Assembly (NCBI RefSeq): GCF_014205845.1
Contig: NZ_JACHCR010000012.1
Span: forward strand, 109,004 to 173,003
Reading direction: 5' to 3'
DNA from: Mucilaginibacter cryoferens
Lineage (GTDB): Bacteria > Bacteroidota > Bacteroidia > Sphingobacteriales > Sphingobacteriaceae
Length of the DNA: 64,000 bases
Below are positions 28,816-36,135 of the stretch, in pieces. The number at the start of each line of letters is the position of its first letter. The first letter of the stretch is position 1. The notes below the pieces were generated by a model. That model did no database searches. It was not told the origin of the DNA and saw only the letters and a program-made list of their open reading frames with translations. A program made the translations under genes and the position numbers.

Positions 28816-29574
28816 TTATTTGTTTACCAATTTACAGTACTGCTCAATAGCCATTGTCATAGATGGGGCAGCGGGAGTTGGAGCCGGAACATCCAGGATC
28901 AAACCGGCTTCAAGCACTGCTTTGTGTGTGGTTGCACCAAAAGCAGCAATGCGCGTGTTGTTTTGTTTAAAATCGGGAAAGTTTTTGTAGAGGGACTGAA
29001 TGCTTGATGGGCTAAAGAAAGCGATAACATCATAAAACACCTCGGCCAGATCAGAAAGATCTGAACAAACCGTACGGAAAAGCACAGCAGGCGTAAAGTT
29101 ATAACCGTTCTCGAGCAGGAAGCGTTGGGTTTCTTCGGCAGCTACATCAGAGCAAGGGTAAAGGAATTTTTCGGCAGCGTGTTTTTTCAACACTTCAGCC
29201 AGGTCGGCAGCGGTTTGCTTGCCAAAAAATATCTTACGCTTACGGTATTGAATATATTTTTGCAGGTAAAGCGCAATAGTTTCTGAAAGGCAGAAATATT
29301 TCATTTCAACAGGCACCTCAAAACGCATCTCTTCGCAAATACGGAAAAAATGATCGGCAGAGTTGCGGCTGGTAAAAATAACCGCGGTGAAATCGGCAAG
29401 GTTTATCTTTTCCTTTCGGAAATCCTTGGCAGGTACACCCTCAACATGGATAAACGACCTGAAATCAATCTTCAGGTTTAGCTTTTTAGCCAGTTCAGCG
29501 TACGGGTTTTTATCATTTTCAGGCTTTGATAAAGTAACTAATATACTTTTAACCTTTTTCTTTCTGTCTTCCAA
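28816..29574 (-). CDS. hemD: Uroporphyrinogen-III synthase
   Basis: A 252-residue protein with the two-domain HemD layout; sequence conservation in this family is low. Recognisable parts are ILVTLSKPE at the N terminus, the TAVIFTSRNSADHFF segment, and the C-terminal DVIAFFSPSSIQSLYKNF with the following FGATTHKAVLEAG. The enzyme closes hydroxymethylbilane to uroporphyrinogen III in haem and sirohaem synthesis. It follows the DUF4271 gene by 18 bases, a pairing I know from other Bacteroidota, and precedes gldK. Confidence 0.85.
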   Translation of the reverse strand: MEDRKKKVKSILVTLSKPENDKNPYAELAKKLNLKIDFRSFIHVEGVPAKDFRKEKINLADFTAVIFTSRNSADHFFRICEEMRFEVPVEMKYFCLSETIALYLQKYIQYRKRKIFFGKQTAADLAEVLKKHAAEKFLYPCSDVAAEETQRFLLENGYNFTPAVLFRTVCSDLSDLAEVFYDVIAFFSPSSIQSLYKNFPDFKQNNTRIAAFGATTHKAVLEAGLILDVPAPTPAAPSMTMAIEQYCKLVNK

Positions 29575-29592
29575 GTCAATTCTTTTAACTAC

Positions 29593-30573
29593 TTAAATTC
29601 TAATATTCAATGCCTTTATTAAAATCAAAATGGGGCAAATTTCAAGGGCACAAAGATAGGTAAATAAATAAAACTTATGAAATCTGAAAGTAGAAATTAT
29701 GTTTACGCTGCTCCTGATGTATTGCCATATAAAAATTATAATAATGATGATGAGTGTGAGGGTAAGTAAAACGTGTATATACTGCGTGCCCAATAAGCTA
29801 AAGCAGATGATAACCGGTAAAAAAACAAATGCGATATTAAAATAAGTGAGGTGCAATATGTTAAGGTATTCGCTCACCAATTTGTTGATATCAAATATAA
29901 AACCAAGTAGCTTTAATACAATGAATTTTAGCGCAAACAAAGTTATAACCCCTATCGTGAGCAAAACAAAAAGCCTGCTACCGCTTACGGTATAATACAC
30001 CCCTTTGTATCCGGCCAGTTGATACAAAAACAAACTAAATGTTGAACAAAACAAAAGAAAAAGACCGAAAAACGCCCAGGGACTTACCATAGCTTCTTCT
30101 TTACCGGCCTGCGAAAGCACACGTTTGCTATAAAATGATTGTAACACAAAACTTACATCGCTATTCATGGCAATGTTTAGCATGGCGGTATATAACAACA
30201 AGGCTATAATGATCATCACAACCCAGGGATCGCGCGAGGGACGGCTGATGCCATCTTTTACTTTGCCTTTGGTTTTTAGGTTGATATCTAAAAAGCCATA
30301 ACCCTTATATAAGGTATGTGCAAGCAGGCTATCGGTAAATTCGCTACTGGTATTGGCATCGGGTATGCGAATGTAGCGCATAGCTATAGAATCGGCCACA
30401 AAAAGCTTGCGGGCCTGCATGGCGTTGGCAACAGAATCAAGCAGCGAATTACCACCCGTTGCTATACGCCTGTATACCGGGGCTTTCGCGCTTGTTTTTA
30501 CGGTATCCTGCCAGGCATAAGCGGCAGATATACTCCATAAAATCAATAGAAAGCAGCAGGTAAAAAATCGCAT
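29593..30573 (-). CDS. DUF4271 membrane protein
   Basis: A 326-residue protein with a signal-like N terminus (about 1-20), an extracytoplasmic stretch of some 100 residues, and six or seven membrane helices from about residue 115 to the end. It matches DUF4271 proteins of Bacteroidota in layout and in its position before hemD. The function is unknown to me. The DPWVVMIIIALLLYTAMLNI segment starts the membrane part, and the C terminus ends ILILIKALNIRI. The 18-base gap to hemD suggests one transcript that may continue into gldKLMN. Confidence 0.75.
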   Translation of the reverse strand: MRFFTCCFLLILWSISAAYAWQDTVKTSAKAPVYRRIATGGNSLLDSVANAMQARKLFVADSIAMRYIRIPDANTSSEFTDSLLAHTLYKGYGFLDINLKTKGKVKDGISRPSRDPWVVMIIIALLLYTAMLNIAMNSDVSFVLQSFYSKRVLSQAGKEEAMVSPWAFFGLFLLFCSTFSLFLYQLAGYKGVYYTVSGSRLFVLLTIGVITLFALKFIVLKLLGFIFDINKLVSEYLNILHLTYFNIAFVFLPVIICFSLLGTQYIHVLLTLTLIIIIIIFIWQYIRSSVNIISTFRFHKFYLFTYLCALEICPILILIKALNIRI

Positions 30574-31041
30574 CTAAATAATCAGCCCTTTAAATTCGGT
30601 GCAAAATTACGGTATTAATTGGTTGTTTTGCAATGCGTGTTGCATTAATTAAAACGAGGCACATGCAAGCTCCATGCACCTGATGCCTACCGGTAAACCG
30701 GCCGGCCAAACAAGGGTAAACCTATCGGTATTGCTCCCATATATATTGAAATTACCTGCCAGTTTAAACAACAGCTGATTAAGCTATACACCATTAACAA
30801 TCAATATATTACTCAATAAAAGTTAGAATATAATTAAGGTATTGGCCTTACAGCGACTTAATCCCATGCTAAAATCCCTGTGCGTTATGCTAATAATTAT
30901 ACATAGATTAAACGGAAATTATATTTAAGATTGTGACCGGCTTTATGCTTTTTTGAGCTAAGGCAAGCGTTGCAGCAAATAAACCGGATATTGCATTTAC
31001 CAATTAATGCGCTATCTAATTTTTACTGACAGAGAACCTTT
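30574..31041. other. 468-base intergenic region between DUF4271 and GH172 genes
   Basis: Divergent intergenic DNA, AT-rich, without a convincing ORF, RNA or terminator. A small ACCGGTAAACCGGCCGG palindromic patch lies near 30700. I see no exact TAnnTTTG box at a useful position. It presumably carries the two outward promoters. Confidence 0.5.
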
Positions 31042-32223
31042 ATGTTAAAAATGAAAAGTTGTGTTTTGTTAAGCTGGATGTTTGTTTTACTTACATTGCC
31101 TGCGGCGTTTGCCCAAAAAAAGTTTAATGGCCTGGATGTAGGGTTAGGTAACCTTTACAGAACAAGCGATGCCAAAACCAGATCGATAAGCCCGGAGAAT
31201 TTTACGGGCGAAAAAGGAAAAGGCGGCATGGCTACCACAGGTACCGGCGCCGGCCCATCGCGCGATTTGGGGCAAACCTGGAAGGTAAGCCCAAGTGTGG
31301 TGATCAAAAAACATACTACTTATACAGTTGCCCAAATTGATGGCAGCGGAGCCATACAACACATCTGGATGACCCCTACCGGCAACTGGCGTTACAGCAT
31401 ACTGCGTTTTTATTGGGATGATGAAACTACACCAGCTGTTGAGGTACCCGTAGGCGACTTTTTTTGCATGGGCTGGGGGAAATACTCGCCCCTATCGTCG
31501 CTGGCCGTTACGGTTAATCCGGGCAGCGCGTTTAATTGTTACTGGCCTATGCCGTTTCGCAAAAAATGCCGCATTACCATGGAGAATATTGATGATGCAG
31601 ATATGGTGTTGTATTACCAGGTTGATTATACATTAACAGAAGTGCCGGATGATGCCGGATATTTTCATGCCCAGTTTAGGCGTACCAATCCCTTGCCTTA
31701 TAAAAAAGATTATGTTTTGGTAGATAGCATTGTGGGTAAGGGCCAATATGTGGGTACCTACCTGGCTTACGGCAGCAACAAAAACGGTTGGTGGGGCGAG
31801 GGCGAGATCAAATTTTTTATGGATGGCGATACCAAATTCCCTACCATAAACGGCACGGGTACCGAGGATTATTTTTGCGGATCGTATGATTTTGATACCC
31901 ACCATAAGGATGCCAGCGGCAAAGAAGAAGATAAAACCGAATACACCGAATTTAATACCCCCTATAGTGGTCTTACGCAGGTGATCCGTGGCGACGGCCA
32001 TTATAATGTGGCCCAGCGTTTTGGTTTATACAGATGGCATATTGTAGATCCCATCCGTTTTGAGAAAAATTTAAAGGTAACCATTCAGGCCCTGGGCTGG
32101 CGGCACGATGGCCGCTACATGCCTTTACAGGATGATATAGCATCTACCGTGTTTTGGTACCAAACCGGCCCAACCAACCCATTCCCTAAACTTCCCTCCC
32201 GCGATGAGCTGGAAGTAAACTAA
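31042..32223 (+). CDS. DUF2961/GH172-family protein, exported
   Basis: A 393-residue protein with a signal peptide (about 1-24, ending AFAQ) and the DUF2961 domain. Typical segments are QIDGSGAIQHIWMTPTGNW, the acidic VEVPVGDFFCMGWG and ING(T)GTEDYFCGSYDF. GH172 enzymes of this fold act on fructofuranosyl or arabinofuranosyl bonds, with Glu residues in the GTEDYF and related motifs; the substrate varies. A FucP-like transporter follows by 48 bases and then a dehydrogenase, suggesting a small sugar-degradation operon. The export signal puts it in the periplasm or at the surface. Confidence 0.88.
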   Translation: MLKMKSCVLLSWMFVLLTLPAAFAQKKFNGLDVGLGNLYRTSDAKTRSISPENFTGEKGKGGMATTGTGAGPSRDLGQTWKVSPSVVIKKHTTYTVAQIDGSGAIQHIWMTPTGNWRYSILRFYWDDETTPAVEVPVGDFFCMGWGKYSPLSSLAVTVNPGSAFNCYWPMPFRKKCRITMENIDDADMVLYYQVDYTLTEVPDDAGYFHAQFRRTNPLPYKKDYVLVDSIVGKGQYVGTYLAYGSNKNGWWGEGEIKFFMDGDTKFPTINGTGTEDYFCGSYDFDTHHKDASGKEEDKTEYTEFNTPYSGLTQVIRGDGHYNVAQRFGLYRWHIVDPIRFEKNLKVTIQALGWRHDGRYMPLQDDIASTVFWYQTGPTNPFPKLPSRDELEVN

Positions 32224-32271
32224 AGCATAAATCAACCTGTTAAAACCCATTATAACCAACCCTAACTAATT

Positions 32272-33531
32272 ATGTCAAAAGACAAAAAACTATTCGCTGT
32301 AGGCCTTATAACATCCCTCTTTTTTGTGTGGGGCTTCGCGCTTAATTTAAACCCTATACTTATTCCTCACCTTAAAAAAGCCTGCCAGTTAACAGATCTG
32401 CAATCATCGCTTGTAGATTCTGCTTCCTATATCGGTTATTTTGTAATGGCCATACCTGCAGGCTTATTTATGAAACGTTTTGGCTATAAAGGTGGCATTA
32501 TTGTTGGCTTAACACTTTGCGCGCTGGGTGCTTTCCTGTTTTACCCGGCTGCTTCGGTACGCAGCTATGCGTTTTTCCTTACTGCCTTGTTTATCATCGC
32601 CTGCGGACTAGCCTTTCTGGAAACAGCGGCCAACCCCTACATGACAGCCCTCGGCGATCCGGAGAGCGCGGCCTTTCGCTTAAACTTTGCGCAATCATTT
32701 AATGGATTGGCAGCAACTGTGGCACCCTATGTTGGAGGCTTATTCATTTTATCAGAAACCAACCTAACAGCCGCGCAGGAGAGTAGTATGGCACCATCGC
32801 AATTAAGTGCATACCTTAATAAAGAAGCATCGGCCGTACAGATCCCTTTCCTTATTATCGGGGCAGTAGTATTGTTACTAGCCATCATCCTGTACAAAAC
32901 ATCATTACCAGAAATTGCCGATGATGAAGAAGCGGCGGTTACCTCACAGGCAGAAACCTCATCCAAAACCAAAAACCTGGTACTTGGCGTTATCGCGCAG
33001 TTTTTTTACGTGGGCGCACAGGTTTGCGTAAGCAGCTTTTTCATCCGCTTTGCGGGTAAGGTTGCGGGCATCCCCCAAAAGCCGGCATCTATATTTTTGG
33101 CAATTGCTTTAGCAGGCTTTATGTCGGGCAGGTTTATAGGTACATTTTTGATGAAGTATATCCGCCCGGCCAAGCTGTTGGCTATTTATTGTGTTATCAA
33201 TGTTTTCCTGGTTATTTTGGCGGTAATGCTACATGGCAAATTAGCCGTTTACGCATTAATGGGCGTTGAGTTTTTCATGTCGATAATGTTCCCAACCATA
33301 TTTTCGTTAAGCATCAGGGGTCTGGGAGCAAAAACCAAATTAGGTTCGTCGCTGGTTATTATGGCCATTGTTGGTGGGGCTGTTTTCCCGCCGCTATTGG
33401 GCTTTGTATCCGATAAAACCAATATCCAGGTGGCCTACCTGGTGCCGGCAGTTTGCTTTTTGTTTGTGTTATATTTTGCACTTACCAACCTGCGGGTTAA
33501 AGAGAAGGTTGATATGAGTGTAGCCCATTAA
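32272..33531 (+). CDS. FucP-like sugar:H+ symporter (MFS)
   Basis: A 419-residue, 12-helix major-facilitator protein clearly of the FucP/glucose-galactose-permease family: FFVWGFALNLNPILIPHLK at the N terminus, YIGYFVMAIPAGLFMKRFGYK, and GLAFLETAANPY. Escherichia coli FucP uses Asp46 and Glu135 for proton coupling and binding. The Glu is kept here (ETAANP), but the Asp position in the LNLN-x-ILIP motif is Pro. The gene lies between a GH172 protein and a dehydrogenase with short gaps, so the three probably handle one sugar. Fucose is only the nearest named substrate. Confidence 0.88.
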   Translation: MSKDKKLFAVGLITSLFFVWGFALNLNPILIPHLKKACQLTDLQSSLVDSASYIGYFVMAIPAGLFMKRFGYKGGIIVGLTLCALGAFLFYPAASVRSYAFFLTALFIIACGLAFLETAANPYMTALGDPESAAFRLNFAQSFNGLAATVAPYVGGLFILSETNLTAAQESSMAPSQLSAYLNKEASAVQIPFLIIGAVVLLLAIILYKTSLPEIADDEEAAVTSQAETSSKTKNLVLGVIAQFFYVGAQVCVSSFFIRFAGKVAGIPQKPASIFLAIALAGFMSGRFIGTFLMKYIRPAKLLAIYCVINVFLVILAVMLHGKLAVYALMGVEFFMSIMFPTIFSLSIRGLGAKTKLGSSLVIMAIVGGAVFPPLLGFVSDKTNIQVAYLVPAVCFLFVLYFALTNLRVKEKVDMSVAH

Positions 33532-33566
33532 TAATTGATTTTTTATAACGTATACAATATATATTC

Positions 33567-34355
33567 ATGAATTTACAACTTACAGGCAAGGTAATTATAG
33601 TAACAGGTGGCGCAAAGGGCATTGGCGAAGGCATTGTTAAAGTACTGGCCGCCGAAGGAGCTATCCCCGTTATTGTTGGGCGCAGTGAAGAGGACAACCT
33701 TAAAGTAGTTCATGAAATTGAGGCTACCGGCGGCAGGGCCTTCCAGGTAGTGGCCGAACTTACCAACCCTACAGCCTGCGAAAACGCGGTTAATACAGCC
33801 ATTGCCCAGTACGGCCGTATTGATGGTCTGGTAAATAACGCTGGGATGAATGATAGTGTAGGCTTAGAAAGCGGCAATTATCAGGGCTTTATTAATTCGC
33901 TGCATAAAAACCTGGTGCATTATTACCTGATGGCACACCATGCTTTGCCCGAGCTTATTAAATCAAAGGGCGCTATACTTAATATCACCTCCAAAACAGC
34001 CGATACAGGCCAGGGCCATACCTCAGGCTATGCGGCATCAAACGGCGGCAGAAATGCCCTTACCCGCGAATGGGCGGTAGAACTATTAAAATATGGCATC
34101 CGTGTTAACGCCATTGTTGTAGCCGAATGCTGGACTCCTCTATATGAAAGCTGGATAGCTACCATGGCCGATCCGGCCGCGAAGCGGAAAGAGATTGAAT
34201 CAAAAATACCGTTGGGTAACCGCATGACCACTGCCGAAGAGCTGGCCAACACCGCCGCTTTCCTGCTGTCGCCAGTATCCAGCCATACCACCGGGCAACT
34301 GGTATATGTTGATGGCGGTTATACCCACCTGGATAGGGCGCTGGCAAACGGGTAG
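33567..34355 (+). CDS. Short-chain dehydrogenase, L-fucose-dehydrogenase-like
   Basis: A 262-residue Rossmann protein with the cofactor loop TGGAKGIGEG, the NNAG motif and a C-terminal LVYVDGGYTHLD. The segment ALTREWAVELL and the following AECWTPLYESW stretch resemble L-fucose/D-arabinose dehydrogenases. The active-site motif reads YAASN instead of YxxxK, so the catalytic Lys is replaced by Asn; the Ser in NITSK and the Tyr are kept. It lies 35 bases after the FucP-like gene. The likely role is oxidation or another step on the imported sugar; the missing Lys makes true dehydrogenase activity uncertain. Confidence 0.82.
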   Translation: MNLQLTGKVIIVTGGAKGIGEGIVKVLAAEGAIPVIVGRSEEDNLKVVHEIEATGGRAFQVVAELTNPTACENAVNTAIAQYGRIDGLVNNAGMNDSVGLESGNYQGFINSLHKNLVHYYLMAHHALPELIKSKGAILNITSKTADTGQGHTSGYAASNGGRNALTREWAVELLKYGIRVNAIVVAECWTPLYESWIATMADPAAKRKEIESKIPLGNRMTTAEELANTAAFLLSPVSSHTTGQLVYVDGGYTHLDRALANG

Positions 34356-34417
34356 TAGATGTGCGGATTTCAGATTATAGATGTGCAGATGAAACAAGGC
34401 GCTCCGCTTAGCGTGCT

Positions 34418-34468
34418 GTCCGAAGTCTCCAGACTTCGGACTAATATGCCTGTAGTCTTCAGACTACA
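34418..34468. repeat. Two short perfect palindromes (GAAGTCT and TAGTCT types)
   Basis: GTCCGAAGTCT/AGACTTCGGAC forms an 11-bp stem (34418-34441) and TGTAGTCT/AGACTACA an 8-bp stem (34451-34468), each with a two-base loop. A similar GTTCGAAGTC/GACTTCGAAC hairpin is at 58155-58177. No T run follows, so these look like dispersed palindromes rather than terminators. Confidence 0.65.
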
Positions 34469-34544
34469 ACTAAAGGTGTAAACATTTTCCTCTCCATATT
34501 TAATAAAAACCCTATCTTTTCGTCGTTAACTGACGAAAACAACT

Positions 34545-35849
34545 ATGCCCGAATCAACAAAAAAATTAGGTTTATGGACAAGCACCTCCCTGGTGGTGGG
34601 CAATATGATAGGTGCCGGGGTATTTTTAATGCCCGCCGCTATGGCCGGCTTCGGGAGTATTGGTTTGCTGGGCTGGGTGTTTTCGGCTATTGGCTCGTTC
34701 TTTTTGGCCAAAGTTTTCAGTAATATGAGCAAACTGCTGCCGCATGCCACCGGCGGTCCGTACGCGTTCACCCGCAACGGGCTTGGCGATTTTGCAGGCT
34801 TTTTGGTAGCCTGGGGGTATTTTATATCTACCTCCTGCGCATGCGCGGCCATCACCAAATCGCTTGTGAGCGCATTAAGCACGTTTTTCCCGACGTTAGC
34901 AAATAATAATTTTGCGGCTATCTCCACAGGCTTATGTGCTATATGGTTACTTACCTACATCAACACACGGGGTGTGGTTACCAGTGGAAAATGGCAATTG
35001 GTTACCACCATACTCAAAATTTTACCTTTATTACTGGTTGCTGTTGGTGGTTTGTTTTTTTTACAGGCTAAAAACTTTTTGCCCTTTAACAGCAGTGGTT
35101 TTACCACCTATGGTGCCATTAGCGCCACAGCCGCCATGACGATGTTTTCGTTCATCGGCATAGAGTGTGCAACTATACCCTCCGGCAGTGTAGAGAATCC
35201 CGAAAAAACGGTACCACGGGCAACGCTGCTGGGTTTACTTATTGCCACTTTAGTTTATATTTTAGGTAGTATAAGTGTTATGGGCATTATTCCGGCTATT
35301 CAACTACAGCACTCACAAACCCCTTATGCCGATGCTGCCGCCGTAATTTTTGGCAATGGTGCCCGTTACTGGGTGAGCGCAGGCGTAGCCATCGCAGCTT
35401 TCGGCGCGCTCAACGGCTGGACGCTGATGCAAGGCCAAATGCCCTTTGCCGTCGCTAATGACAAATTGTTCCCGGCCATATTTGGCAAGCAAAATAAAAA
35501 AGGAGTACCGTATGTTGGCATCTTGTTGAGCAGTACGCTGGTTTCGCTTTTTATGAGTATGAATTATACCAAAAGCTTTGTGGAGCAATTTAGGTTTTTA
35601 CTGCTGCTGTCTCTTTTATCCATGTTGATTCCTTATCTGCTCTCGGCGGCATCATACCTTATCATCAGGGTAAAAAACAAACAGGTTGATGGTTGGCTGG
35701 GTGCCGTATTTTTGGCTATAATAGCATTTAGCTATGCCTTGTGGAATATTGTTGGCACCGGTAAAGAAGCCGTTTATTATGGCTTTATACTGCTGATGAT
35801 AAGCGTACCGTTTTACGTTTGGGTAGCATATAAAAAGAGTTCGGAGTAG
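34545..35849 (+). CDS. APC-superfamily amino-acid permease
   Basis: A 434-residue, 12-helix inner-membrane protein. The helix-1 motif VVGNMIGAGVFLMP, the following GPYAFTRNGLG and the helix-6 FSFIGIECATIPSG segment are those of the APC family, close to the AdiC/arginine-agmatine type. It probably exchanges or imports amino acids. It stands alone after a palindrome-containing gap of 189 bases, and the substrate cannot be read from sequence. Confidence 0.9.
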   Translation: MPESTKKLGLWTSTSLVVGNMIGAGVFLMPAAMAGFGSIGLLGWVFSAIGSFFLAKVFSNMSKLLPHATGGPYAFTRNGLGDFAGFLVAWGYFISTSCACAAITKSLVSALSTFFPTLANNNFAAISTGLCAIWLLTYINTRGVVTSGKWQLVTTILKILPLLLVAVGGLFFLQAKNFLPFNSSGFTTYGAISATAAMTMFSFIGIECATIPSGSVENPEKTVPRATLLGLLIATLVYILGSISVMGIIPAIQLQHSQTPYADAAAVIFGNGARYWVSAGVAIAAFGALNGWTLMQGQMPFAVANDKLFPAIFGKQNKKGVPYVGILLSSTLVSLFMSMNYTKSFVEQFRFLLLLSLLSMLIPYLLSAASYLIIRVKNKQVDGWLGAVFLAIIAFSYALWNIVGTGKEAVYYGFILLMISVPFYVWVAYKKSSE

Positions 35850-36135
35850 GTGCTTTGCCGGGTAGTTTACCTAATTAATTGTTTTAGGCTATATCTAATG
35901 TTCCCCACAAACAAATAATAAAGCCACCATAGCCCTTATCATTACCTATTTTTTATATGTCAATTATACATTATAGACATATGCCATACACATAAGATAA
36001 TCAATTACTTACATAAAAATCCTAAAATCTCAAATGTTAAATTTATTGCCTTAAATGTTAAATTTCAACATTCAACTGTTAAATATATTTGAATACTAAA
36101 AGTTTAGTTTTAACTTGGCTTTCATAAACTACCTT

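Noticed and set aside
31042..34355. Complete L-fucose degradation pathway
   Set aside because: Only a transporter and one dehydrogenase-like gene are present, both altered at key residues; lactonase, dehydratase and aldolase genes are missing here.
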